Below, piece by piece: positions 1 to 7,644 of a stretch of 64,000 nt of DNA; the stretch's first letter is position 1, and the number at the start of each line of letters is the position of its first letter. A program made the position numbers and the translations under genes. This stretch comes from Comamonas piscis (GTDB lineage Bacteria > Pseudomonadota > Gammaproteobacteria > Burkholderiales > Burkholderiaceae_C), in contig NZ_CP058554.1 in assembly GCF_014109725.1 (NCBI RefSeq), positions 4,154,001 to 4,218,000 on the forward strand, in the 5' to 3' direction. The notes under the pieces were generated by a model. The model ran no database searches. It was not told the origin of the DNA and saw only the letters and a list, made by a program, of their open reading frames with translations.

Positions 1-421
1 CGACAAAGGCCATGCCCGTCATGCCCAGGCGGTAGAACAGATTCAGGCTGGTGACGGACGAGCCCAGCAGCACCAGGCCCAGCGCACTGCCCAGCGAGGC
101 GCCGGAGGCACTGCCCAGCAAATACGGATCAGCCAGCGGGTTGCGAAACAGGCCCTGGGCCACGGCCCCCGCCAGGCCCAGCAGGCCACCAGCGAGCCAG
201 GCGCCCAAAGAGCGCGGCAGGCGGATATCGACCACGATTTGCCAGGAGGTCGGGTCATCGCGCATGCGCAGCACACTCTCCCAACCGGTGCTGCCCACAC
301 TGGCGCCCACCAGCAGCAGCACGACGCTGAGCACCAGCAGCACCAGCGCCAACCAGGCACTGCGGCTCAGGCCGGGCGCGACCGAGTGCAGCGCAGCAGA
401 TGTAGGTGTGGGTAAAACCAT
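1..421 (-). CDS. btuC: Cobalamin ABC transporter permease, BtuC/FecCD family (5' part only)
   Basis: About 140 N-terminal residues are visible and the rest runs off the window. FecCD-type permeases form the membrane channel of vitamin B12 and siderophore importers. The first membrane helix is Leu/Val-rich (residues about 21-42). It is followed by the family hallmark IRLPRSLGAWLAGG and then AVAQGLFRNPLADPYLLG, the typical FecCD N-terminal core. The ATG (419-421) shares one base with the btuF stop in a TGATG junction, so the two are translationally coupled. B12 as substrate is inferred from the riboswitch-led operon, since FecCD permeases for iron chelates look alike at this level. Confidence 0.85.
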   Translation of the reverse strand, partial: MVLPTPTSAALHSVAPGLSRSAWLALVLLVLSVVLLLVGASVGSTGWESVLRMRDDPTSWQIVVDIRLPRSLGAWLAGGLLGLAGAVAQGLFRNPLADPYLLGSASGASLGSALGLVLLGSSVTSLNLFYRLGMTGMAFV

Positions 422-1422
422 CAACGCGCCACCGCAAGCTGGCTTGGCGCCTTGTCAGCCAGGCAGCGTGCCATCAGCGCCGCCGCCAGGGCCATGCGCG
501 GGCCGGGGCGCACAATCGCATACGACTCTTCATCGCTGAACACGCAGACACGGCCCGCCTTGACGGCCTGCAAGTTGTTCCAGCCCGGGTAACTGGTGGC
601 AGCCTGCATGCTGCGGTTGCCGAGCATGATCACATCGGGCTGGGCGCGCAGCAAAAACTCCGGGCTCAGCCGGGGAAAGGGGCCCAGCTCGGCGGGCACA
701 ACATTGTCCACGCCCAGCTGGGTCAGGGTCTCGCCAATAAAGGACTGGGGGCCGGCCGCATAGGGGCCCCGGCTCACTTCAAAGTAGACCCGGGTATGGC
801 GCGTGCGCTCGGGCAACTCGCGCACCACCGCATCAATGCCCGATTCCAAGTCACGCCAGACCCGGTCTGCGCCCTGCGCCTGGGGCACGCCCAGCAGCTG
901 GCCCAAGGTGCCCAGCACCCGGTGGATATCGGCCTTGGATTTCACATCCAGCGCCACCACCTTCAGGCCCAGCGCTTGCAAGCGCTCTGCTGCCTTCGAC
1001 GCATCGGACAGCAGCACCACATCGGGCTTGAGCGCCACAACGGATTCCACGCTTGGGTCCAGCCCGCCGCCTACCACCGGCAGCTTCTTGACCGAGGCGG
1101 GCCAGTCCGAATAGCGGTCCACCCCCACCAGGCGATCGCAGAGGCCCAGCGCGCAGGTGCTCTCGGTCAGCGATGGCAAGAGGCTGACAATGCGCTTGGG
1201 CGGCTTGTCCAGCTGCACTTTGCGGCCCCGGTCATCGACGATGGCGGCGGGCCTGACCAGGTCCTGGTCCTTCCAGACCGGCGCATTGGCAAAAGGAGCG
1301 AGCCGCAGTTCATCGACACTGGCCGCCTGCGCGGCATGCGCCATCGGCAATGAGATCATCAGCGCCACACAGGCCAGCGCTTTTCGCAGAAGGGGACGGG
1401 AAGCCATCAACAAAGCCATCAT
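421..1422 (-). CDS. btuF: Periplasmic cobalamin-binding protein, BtuF-like
   Basis: The 333-residue protein has a signal peptide (MASRPLLRKALACVALM, then a small-residue cleavage region AHAAQA). A typical class III binding-protein fold follows, with VDDRGRKVQLDKPPKRIVSL, LLPSLTE and the motif LKPDVVLLSD near the domain linker. It should capture cobalamin or cobinamide in the periplasm for the BtuC permease encoded directly downstream. Its ATG overlaps the cobU stop by four bases (ATGA), and its stop overlaps the btuC start. A second ATG one codon downstream is an equally possible start. Siderophore-binding relatives exist, so the ligand rests on the operon context. Confidence 0.85.
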   Translation of the reverse strand: MMALLMASRPLLRKALACVALMISLPMAHAAQAASVDELRLAPFANAPVWKDQDLVRPAAIVDDRGRKVQLDKPPKRIVSLLPSLTESTCALGLCDRLVGVDRYSDWPASVKKLPVVGGGLDPSVESVVALKPDVVLLSDASKAAERLQALGLKVVALDVKSKADIHRVLGTLGQLLGVPQAQGADRVWRDLESGIDAVVRELPERTRHTRVYFEVSRGPYAAGPQSFIGETLTQLGVDNVVPAELGPFPRLSPEFLLRAQPDVIMLGNRSMQAATSYPGWNNLQAVKAGRVCVFSDEESYAIVRPGPRMALAAALMARCLADKAPSQLAVAR

Positions 1423-2015
1423 TTCATCTGCAGGGGCAAGCCCGCTGCCATCAGTTGTACGCGGTTGCAGGCTGCCGCCGCTTGCTGGTTCAGCAGACCC
1501 AGCGCATCGACAAAGGCGCGCACCTCGCGGCCCATCGGGATGACACCCAAGCCAATCTCATTGCTGACCAGAATGACGGGGCCCGGCGCAGCCTGCAAGG
1601 CAGCGATAAAGGCATCGCACTGCGCCTGCCACGCTTGTGCAGGCGCAACCTCCGATGGCTCCATGGGCATCAGCCAGTTGGTGAGCCACAGGGTGAGGCA
1701 ATCGACCACCAACAGGTGATCTGGCCGGCTGTGGGCCTGCAGCAGCTGGGCGACGTCGCGCGGCGCTTCCAAGGTGGCCAGTTGCGGCACGCGCTCGCGG
1801 CGGTCTCGCTGGTGGCGCGCAATGCGCTCCTCCATCTCCGCGTCATAGGCGGTGCCGGTAGCAACCAGGCTGGCGCTGCGGCCAGCATCGGCCTGCAACC
1901 AGGCACGCGCCAGCAGCTCGGCCTGGCGCGATTTGCCCGATTTCTGCCCGCCCAGCAGCAGCAGCTTCAGCGGCGCTCCATCGACTTGGAATATAGATGC
2001 ATCCATGCCGCGCAT
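1419..2015 (-). CDS. cobU: Adenosylcobinamide kinase / adenosylcobinamide-phosphate guanylyltransferase
   Basis: The 198-residue cytoplasmic enzyme phosphorylates adenosylcobinamide and then attaches GMP to give AdoCbi-GDP, the activated precursor of the nucleotide loop. A P-loop GGQKSGKS lies at residues 22-29. The IARHQRDR segment contains the probable guanylylated histidine (His68), and HLLVVDCLTLWLTN is the second nucleotide-site strand. SNEIGLGVIPMG is a strong CobU/CobP signature. Length is normal for the family. It begins one base after the cobB stop codon and ends overlapping btuF, so it sits inside the operon. Confidence 0.93.
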   Translation of the reverse strand: MRGMDASIFQVDGAPLKLLLLGGQKSGKSRQAELLARAWLQADAGRSASLVATGTAYDAEMEERIARHQRDRRERVPQLATLEAPRDVAQLLQAHSRPDHLLVVDCLTLWLTNWLMPMEPSEVAPAQAWQAQCDAFIAALQAAPGPVILVSNEIGLGVIPMGREVRAFVDALGLLNQQAAAACNRVQLMAAGLPLQMK

Positions 2016-2016
2016 C

Positions 2017-3438
2017 TTAGGCGTTCAACGCTTCGCAGCGCCAGGCCTGCGGATCAACCACCGGCATCTCCACCCCCAGCAAGGCGGCCACCGCCTGCGG
2101 GCATGAGGGGAACCAGGCATGGAAATAGCTGGCATGGATGCTGCCCTGCTGGTAGACGGCTTCGCCCTTGCCGCTTTCGGCCGCTTGGCCCGGGCGGCTG
2201 CTGCGCGCCACTTCCTGGGCCTCGCTCTGCAGTTTGGAATAGTGAAAGGTATGGCCGCGCAGCATGCCCCAGGGCGTCAGCAACTGCTGCATGCCCAGGC
2301 CGGCCAAACGCTGCTGCATAACAGCCTGCGCCGGCAGCAAGCCCCACAAGCTATGCCAGCGGCTGTCCAGATCGGTCAGGCCTTCGGCCAGCGCCACCAT
2401 GCCGCCGCATTCGGCCCACACGGTCTTGCGCTGCTCCAGGTGCGCTTGCAGATCGAGCTGCAGGCCTGCATTGGCCTTGAGCGCCTGCAGGTGCAGCTCC
2501 GGGTAGCCGCCGGGCAGCCACAGCGCATCGCAGGTGGGGAGACGCTCGCCCGCAATCGGCGAGAAAAAGGCCAGCTCGGCGCCCATGGCCTGCAGGCATT
2601 CCAGATTGGCGGTGTAGATAAAGCTGAAAGCGGCATCGCGGGCCACCGCAATGCGCCGCCCGGCCAGCCAGGCGGGCACCGGCGCGGCAGCAGCAGGCGC
2701 GGTAAAGGCCACCGTCCAGCGCTGCTGCCACTCCTGCCAACTCAGCTGTCCCAGCGGCGTGTGGGCCAGCACATTGGCGGCTGCATCCAGGCGCTCGGCG
2801 GCATCGTGCAGTTCATGGGCGGCGACGAGGCCCAGATGGCGCTCGGGCAGCAGGTTGGCGCGCGGCTTGGCGGCATCCAGGCTGATCTGGTTCATCGCAC
2901 CCAGCCACAGGGCCGGGTCGCGCAGGCCGCTGCGCAGCATCTCGCCATGGTGGGCGGTGGCCACGCGGTTGGCCAGCACGCCAGCCAGCTGCAGGCCCGG
3001 GTCATAGTGCTGCAAGCCATGGGCAATGGCGCCAAAGGTAGCGGCCATGGCAGATGCATCGACGACCACCACGGCGGATATGCCCAGCGACTTGGCCAGC
3101 TCGGCGGCGCTGTTGGCGCCATCAAACAGGCCCATCACGCCTTCGATCAGCAGCACATCATTGCTCTGCGCGGCCTCAAAAAGGCGGGCGCGCACATCCG
3201 CCTCGCCGTTCATCCAGCGATCCAGCGCATGCACCGGCTGGCCACTGGCCAGGCGCAGCCACTGCGGATCGAGAAAATCCGGGCCGCATTTGAACACCTG
3301 CACCCGCCGGCCCTGGCGGGCATGCAGGCGGGCCAAGGCCGCTGTCACCGTGGTCTTGCCCTGGCCGGATGCGGGCGCTGCAATCAGCAGTGCCACGCAT
3401 GGGGCCGTTGGTGCGTGCTGAACCGTTGTGTCTGTCAT
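2017..3438 (-). CDS. cobB: Cobyrinate a,c-diamide synthase (glutamine amidotransferase)
   Basis: The 473-residue protein amidates carboxylates a and c of cobyrinic acid using glutamine and ATP. The N-terminal dethiobiotin-synthetase-like domain has the P-loop APASGQGKTTVTAAL, then KCGPDFLDP and VMGLFDGA. The C-terminal class I amidotransferase domain has the nucleophile in AECGGM and a catalytic His in SYFHAWF. The start at 3438 was chosen because it has an AGAGGGGA ribosome-binding site a few bases upstream. Longer in-frame starts would overlap btuB. It is 22 bp downstream of btuB. Its presence means the cell may amidate cobyrinic acid intermediates as well as salvage corrinoids. Confidence 0.93.
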   Translation of the reverse strand: MTDTTVQHAPTAPCVALLIAAPASGQGKTTVTAALARLHARQGRRVQVFKCGPDFLDPQWLRLASGQPVHALDRWMNGEADVRARLFEAAQSNDVLLIEGVMGLFDGANSAAELAKSLGISAVVVVDASAMAATFGAIAHGLQHYDPGLQLAGVLANRVATAHHGEMLRSGLRDPALWLGAMNQISLDAAKPRANLLPERHLGLVAAHELHDAAERLDAAANVLAHTPLGQLSWQEWQQRWTVAFTAPAAAAPVPAWLAGRRIAVARDAAFSFIYTANLECLQAMGAELAFFSPIAGERLPTCDALWLPGGYPELHLQALKANAGLQLDLQAHLEQRKTVWAECGGMVALAEGLTDLDSRWHSLWGLLPAQAVMQQRLAGLGMQQLLTPWGMLRGHTFHYSKLQSEAQEVARSSRPGQAAESGKGEAVYQQGSIHASYFHAWFPSCPQAVAALLGVEMPVVDPQAWRCEALNA

Positions 3439-3460
3439 GGCTGGCTTATCCCCTCTGCGC

Positions 3461-5362
3461 TCAACGCGGCATCCACTTGACACCCACATACACGCTGCGC
3501 CCTTCGGTGGCATAGGTGCGGGCGGTCTGGTAGCGCTTGTCGGCCAGGTTGTTGATCCGGGCAATCAGGTTGACATCCTTGGCCACCTCGGTCTGCGCCG
3601 ACAGGTTGAACAAGGTGTAGCCGCCCAGCACATTGGTGTTGGCGGCATTGTCAAAGCGCTTGGCGCTGGTCTGCATATCGGCGGCCCAGGTCCATCCTGC
3701 TGCACGGGTCTCGGCGCCCAGGGTGGCATAGCGCTTGGCGCGGCGCGCCAGCAGCTTGTCGTTTTCGGTATCGCGCGGGTTCTGGAAGTCGACCGAGCCA
3801 TGCAGGTTGAAAGCCCCCAGCTTGGTGGTGGCCGCCAAGGTAATGCCCTCCAAGCGCGCCTTGCCCACGTTGGCATAGCAGCCAAATTCGCTGTCGCAGC
3901 TGCCGGGCGACGAGAAATTGATCAGGTTGGTGATCCGGTTGCGGTAGGCGGTGGCCGAGAAGCTGTCGGCACCTTGCGCCCAGCGCAGGCCCAGCTCGGC
4001 ATTGCGGCTTTTCTCGGGGCGCAGCGATGCATCGCCATATTCGCTGAAGCGCTGGTAGAGCGTGGGCACGCGGAAGGCCGAGCCCACCGTCGCCGTGGCG
4101 CGCCAGTTCGTCGCAAAGGCATAGCCGTAGGCGGCGCTGCCGGTGGTCTTGCCGCCAAACTCGCTGTCGTCATCCCGGCGCAGGTTCAGCTGCACCGTAT
4201 GCGGGCCGCTGTTCAGGCCATAGCCCAGTGCCAGCGCATTCTGGTGGCGGTCGCGGTCAATGCCGCCATTGGTCAGCGCGTCGTCGCGCCGCTCCAGCGC
4301 GGCCGTCAAGGTGTGCACGCCCAGGCGCCATTCGTTCTGAAACAGGTAGTTCTGCAGCCGGGTGTCCGTCTGGTAAGGTGATGGACGGGTTTCGTAATAG
4401 TCGCGCGACTGGGTGAACTGCAGCTTGGTGCTGTATTGCTCTGTCCACTGCGCCTGCCAGTTCAGACCCAGCGCATGCATCTTGTTGAGGCTGCGGTCGT
4501 CCTCGGTCAGGCTGCTGTCATAGCCCGAGTTGACATCGCTGGCCAGCAAGGTGGCCTCCAGCCGGTGCTGGCGGTTGATCTGGTAGCCCAGGCGGCCGCT
4601 GACTGCATTGCTGCGGTAGTCGTCCTTGTCCGGGTTGGCGGTGGCCACGGTGCGGGCGTTGAAGCCATCGGTCTGCGAACGGTTCAGGCCCAGCGCGTAA
4701 TCCCAGCCGTCGGCGCCGCCAGAGATGCCGGCCTCGGCCGTGAAGGTGCCCCGGTTGCCAAAGCCCAGGCCCACATAGGGTTGGGGCACGCCGCCCTCGC
4801 CCTTCTTGGTAAAGATCTGCACCACGCCGCCCATTGCGTCCGAGCCGTACACGGCAGCGGCGGGGCCGCGCAGCACTTCAATGCGGTCGATCAAGGCCAA
4901 AGGGATGGACTGCCAGGAAGCGCCACCGGTCGACTGCGAATCCATGCGCACACCATCGACATAGACGGCAGTAAAGCGCGAATCCGCGCCACGGAGGAAC
5001 ACGCTGGTGGTCGTACCCGGCCCGCCATTGCGCGAAATCTGGATGCCCGGCACCCGCGCCAGCACATCGGCTACGCTGCCGGGGCCCTGTTTTGCAATCG
5101 TTTGCGAATCGATGATGGACATATCGGCCACCAGATCGGACAGCGGCTGCGCAATGCGGTTGGCGGTCACCACCATCTCTTGCAGATTCTTACCCTCTGT
5201 ATCTGCCCCCGGCTGGGCCTGCTGTGCTTGCGCTGGCAGCGACAACAAAGGCAGTGCGGCTACCACGGCCAAAGCCAGGGTGGACGCAGATGGGACAAGG
5301 CGGGAGCCGGGCGTGAGAGCGGGACGCGCGCAAGGGCGTGTCAGAAGCAGTGAGGACAACAT
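3461..5362 (-). CDS. btuB: TonB-dependent outer-membrane cobalamin receptor, BtuB-like
   Basis: The 633-residue protein has a signal peptide ending near LSLPAQAQ and a TonB-box-like segment (QEMVVTANR). A plug domain follows, with DVLARVPGIQISRNGG, VFLRGADSRFTAVYVDGVRM and IEVLRGPAAAVYGSDAMGG. The rest is a beta-barrel ending in an aromatic strand (SVYVGVKWMPR). It should bring B12 across the outer membrane using TonB energy. The start at 5362 fits the signal peptide. No good ribosome-binding site is visible just upstream, which fits control by the riboswitch leader at 5463-5680. It is first in the B12 operon. Confidence 0.92.
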   Translation of the reverse strand: MLSSLLLTRPCARPALTPGSRLVPSASTLALAVVAALPLLSLPAQAQQAQPGADTEGKNLQEMVVTANRIAQPLSDLVADMSIIDSQTIAKQGPGSVADVLARVPGIQISRNGGPGTTTSVFLRGADSRFTAVYVDGVRMDSQSTGGASWQSIPLALIDRIEVLRGPAAAVYGSDAMGGVVQIFTKKGEGGVPQPYVGLGFGNRGTFTAEAGISGGADGWDYALGLNRSQTDGFNARTVATANPDKDDYRSNAVSGRLGYQINRQHRLEATLLASDVNSGYDSSLTEDDRSLNKMHALGLNWQAQWTEQYSTKLQFTQSRDYYETRPSPYQTDTRLQNYLFQNEWRLGVHTLTAALERRDDALTNGGIDRDRHQNALALGYGLNSGPHTVQLNLRRDDDSEFGGKTTGSAAYGYAFATNWRATATVGSAFRVPTLYQRFSEYGDASLRPEKSRNAELGLRWAQGADSFSATAYRNRITNLINFSSPGSCDSEFGCYANVGKARLEGITLAATTKLGAFNLHGSVDFQNPRDTENDKLLARRAKRYATLGAETRAAGWTWAADMQTSAKRFDNAANTNVLGGYTLFNLSAQTEVAKDVNLIARINNLADKRYQTARTYATEGRSVYVGVKWMPR

Positions 5363-5462
5363 GGAATGAGCTGGCGATAAACCACCCCGCGCCAGCCTCC
5401 CCGCCGGCAATGGGGAACACGGAAGCCGCGCTGGCCTTTGGGCCGCGCGCCTCCACTATGTT

Positions 5463-5680
5463 GGCCGGTATCCGGGCTGGCGATGACACAGCACACGCCT
5501 TCCCAAACACTTGTTCAAGGTATTCAGTGGCATAGTGGTGGCTGTGGATGGCGCAAAAGCCAACCATCGCTTACCGTTGCGGGGGCAGCGCAGGTTGCGT
5601 TGGGCTTGTATGGCACAAGCGCCCGCCCCTGCTTCCCGTTGAACTGCCCCCATGTGAACCACCAGGGCGAGCACCAACGG
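5463..5680 (-). promoter_or_regulatory. Cobalamin (AdoCbl) riboswitch
   Basis: Read on the minus strand, this leader carries the conserved blocks of the cobalamin riboswitch in order. These are CGTTGGTGC, GTTCAACGGGAAGCAGG, CTGCCCCCGCAACGGTAAG, ATGCCACTG, GGGAAGGCG and finally a B12-box-like AGCCCGGATACCGGCC at the 3' end. It lies about 100 nt upstream of btuB. Downstream of the aptamer, a hairpin (GCTGGCG...CGCCAGC, 5375-5401) could act as the expression platform. The B12 box deviates from the usual AGACCTGCC form. I expect repression of the whole btuB-btuC operon when adenosylcobalamin is plentiful. Confidence 0.92.
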
Positions 5681-5730
5681 GTACAATTTTAGCGTTAAAC
5701 CCATTGCGCAATTAAGAAGACTGTCTCTCT

Positions 5731-5946
5731 ATGGCCACTACGCCTTCTACGGATCTGATGCTTGAGCGGGTGGAAGCCCTGCTGAGCCGGCATGAGGCCT
5801 TGCAACGTGCCCATGCTCAGCTGCAAGAGCAGGTCACCACCCTGACCCAGGAGCGCGACTCCCTCCAATCGCGCCTGACAGCAGCCCGCGCCCGCGTGGA
5901 CGCGCTGATCGAACGCCTGCCCAAGACCTTTGACCAGGACGACTGA
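5731..5946 (+). CDS. Small ZapB-like coiled-coil protein
   Basis: The 71-residue protein is predicted to be almost entirely one coiled coil, with leucines spaced in heptads from residue 9 to 62 (LMLERVEALLSRHEALQ, LQEQVTTLTQERDSLQSRL). Its stop overlaps the zapA start by one base (TGATG), so the two are coupled. The position next to zapA and the coiled-coil character suggest a Z-ring-associated division factor of the ZapB type, but sequence alone does not prove that. Confidence 0.75.
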   Translation: MATTPSTDLMLERVEALLSRHEALQRAHAQLQEQVTTLTQERDSLQSRLTAARARVDALIERLPKTFDQDD

Positions 5947-6359
5947 TGAAGCAGCTTGAAGTACACATCATGCAGCAAAGCTATATGCTGGGCTGCCCCG
6001 AAGGCCAGGAAGCGCGCCTGATGGCCGCTGTCAAGCATGTGGATGGCGCCATGAGCGGCATCCGCGATGCGGGTAAGATTCGCGGCCGCGAACGCATTGC
6101 TGTGCTGGCTGCCCTCAACGTAGCCTTTGATCTGCTGGATCTGCAAGTGCAAAACAGCGCGCTGAGCGAGACCGCCGATGCGCTGCAGGCGCAAGCAGCC
6201 GCCCAGACAGCCGCGATGGCCGACGTGCAAGCGGCCCCTGGCCCGCAGGCCAGCCTGGACTGGGATGAGCCCCGGCTGCAGTCCGTGATGCAACGCCTGG
6301 ACGCCGCTCTCGCTCCATCGCCCGCCCAAAGCCCCGACGCTTCAGCTTCCACACCCTGA
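5946..6359 (+). CDS. zapA: Cell division protein ZapA
   Basis: The 137-residue protein starts with the family core VHIMQQSYMLGCPEGQEARLM and AVKHVDGAMSGIRDAGKIRGRE, followed by ERIAVLAALNVAFDLL and a coiled coil. ZapA binds and bundles FtsZ at the division site. The tail from about residue 95 is Ala/Pro/Gln-rich and longer than in E. coli. The gene is translationally coupled to the coiled-coil gene upstream, and 6S RNA follows about 175 bp downstream, the arrangement known from many proteobacteria. Confidence 0.93.
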   Translation: MKQLEVHIMQQSYMLGCPEGQEARLMAAVKHVDGAMSGIRDAGKIRGRERIAVLAALNVAFDLLDLQVQNSALSETADALQAQAAAQTAAMADVQAAPGPQASLDWDEPRLQSVMQRLDAALAPSPAQSPDASASTP

Positions 6360-6523
6360 TCGCGTTGCTGCTGGTCGGCACAACACCAGATTGCCGCGCC
6401 ATGCAATGCCTTGGCTCAAAATACCGGCCTACACATTCTCCTGTCTGTGTAGGCCGCTCTCTTTTTTGACCAATCTGGGTACATTGGCATGCAGTTTTCA
6501 CAGGCGCGGTTGGCAGCAGCGAT

Positions 6524-6529
6524 TACAAT
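6524..6529 (+). promoter_or_regulatory. -10 box of the 6S RNA promoter
   Basis: TACAAT lies about 7 bases before the expected 5' end of 6S RNA. A good -35 hexamer at standard spacing is not obvious, so only the -10 is called. Confidence 0.55.
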
Positions 6530-6534
6530 GGACT

Positions 6535-6711
6535 CGTTCGCAGCCCCTCTGGGCTTTATAGTTCCTTGAACCAATGCTCTTAGAGCAGGGCTTGGTACAT
6601 CACCTATTGAGCGTGATCGTCTCGCGTCAGATGAACCCAACGATAGGTTGCCCTCGCCCACCTGAACCCCCGGTTCAGGATGCCGGTCCAGGGGATCCGC
6701 TGCGAACACCT
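6535..6711 (+). ncRNA. ssrS: 6S RNA
   Basis: This sequence directly downstream of zapA can fold into the long rod with a central bulge typical of 6S RNA. The closing stem pairs GTTCGCAGC (6536-6544) with GCTGCGAAC near 6700-6708. Inside lie TTCCTTGAACCAATGC and an apical stem, CCTGAACCCCCGGTTCAGG, near the 3' side. 6S RNA mimics an open promoter and holds sigma-70 RNA polymerase in stationary phase. The length of about 177 nt and the zapA linkage fit the family. The exact ends are estimates. Confidence 0.85.
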
Positions 6712-6769
6712 TATTTTTGCGGGCAGGCTGCTCGTTCTGTCTTCTCCTCTCCGCGTCAGCGGGGTTTCA

Positions 6770-6795
6770 GGCCACCTGTTTCAGGTGGCCTTTTT
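6770..6795 (+). terminator. Intrinsic terminator after 6S RNA
   Basis: A perfect 9-bp stem GGCCACCTG / CAGGTGGCC with a 3-base loop is followed by five T. It lies only 10 bases before the start codon of the downstream permease. Confidence 0.85.
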
Positions 6796-6805
6796 ACTGC
6801 GCGCC

Positions 6806-7627
6806 ATGGCTGATTTACTCGTGTTGCTGCCGCTGTCCATCCTGGGCCTGATAGGTGGATTTCTGGCCGGTTTGCTGGGCATTGGGGGCGGCATGGTGCT
6901 GGTGCCCTTTATCACCTACATCCTCGGCACCCAAGGCGTGGCGCCCGAGCTGGCCATCAAGATGGCGATTGCCACGTCGATGGCGACCATTGTCTTTACT
7001 TCCCTGTCCAGCGTGCGCGCCCACCACCAGCATGGCGCCGTGCGCTGGGACCTTGTCAAACGGCTGGCCCCCGGCATTGTGCTGGGCGGGCTGCTGGCCA
7101 GCCTGGGGATTTTTGCGCTGCTCAAAGGCAGTTATCTGGGTTTGTTCTTTGGCCTCTTTATCGGCTACTCGGCACTGCGCATGTTCCGCAAACCCAACGG
7201 CAAGGCGATGCGGCAAATGCCTGGCACCGCCGGGCTGGTGGCAGCTGGCGGCGTGATTGGCTGCCTCTCGGGCCTGGTGGGTGCCGGAGGCGCCTTTATC
7301 AGCGTGCCTTTTATGACCTGGTGCAGCGTGCCCATGCACAATGCGGTGGCCACCAGCTCGGCGCTGGGTTTTCCGATTGCGGTCACCAATGTCATCGGCT
7401 TCATGGTGGCTGGCCTGCATCTGCAGGGCCTGCCACCGCATTCGCTGGGCTATATCTGGCTGCCGGGCCTGGCCGCCATTGCCACCTGCAGCGTGCTGAC
7501 GGCGCCCCTGGGCGCCCGCGCTGCCCACCGCCTGCCGGTGGCCCAGCTCAAAAAGATCTTTGGCGCCATCTTGCTGTGCCTGGCGGTCTACATGCTCTAC
7601 AAGAGCCTGGCGGCCTTGTCAGGCTAA
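6806..7627 (+). CDS. TSUP (TauE/SafE) family membrane permease
   Basis: The 273-residue integral membrane protein has seven to eight hydrophobic segments. It carries the TSUP repeats GGFLAGLLGIGGGMVLVPF near the N-terminus and GCLSGLVGAGGAFISVPF in the second half. The family moves sulfite, sulfonates or other small organosulfur anions across the inner membrane, and the substrate here is unknown. The start at 6806 was chosen because the protein then begins immediately before the first helix. An upstream in-frame ATG would lie inside 6S RNA. No ribosome-binding site is visible, and a strong terminator sits 10 bases upstream, so expression may depend on read-through. Confidence 0.85.
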   Translation: MADLLVLLPLSILGLIGGFLAGLLGIGGGMVLVPFITYILGTQGVAPELAIKMAIATSMATIVFTSLSSVRAHHQHGAVRWDLVKRLAPGIVLGGLLASLGIFALLKGSYLGLFFGLFIGYSALRMFRKPNGKAMRQMPGTAGLVAAGGVIGCLSGLVGAGGAFISVPFMTWCSVPMHNAVATSSALGFPIAVTNVIGFMVAGLHLQGLPPHSLGYIWLPGLAAIATCSVLTAPLGARAAHRLPVAQLKKIFGAILLCLAVYMLYKSLAALSG

Positions 7628-7644
7628 TGCTGGCCTGGCCGCCT

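Noticed and set aside
5456..5704. Short minus-strand open frames before btuB
   Set aside because: They coincide with the conserved blocks of the cobalamin riboswitch and have no protein features.
6680..6805. Upstream in-frame extension of the TSUP gene
   Set aside because: It would begin inside 6S RNA and be translated through the terminator hairpin; the shorter start fits the family N-terminus.
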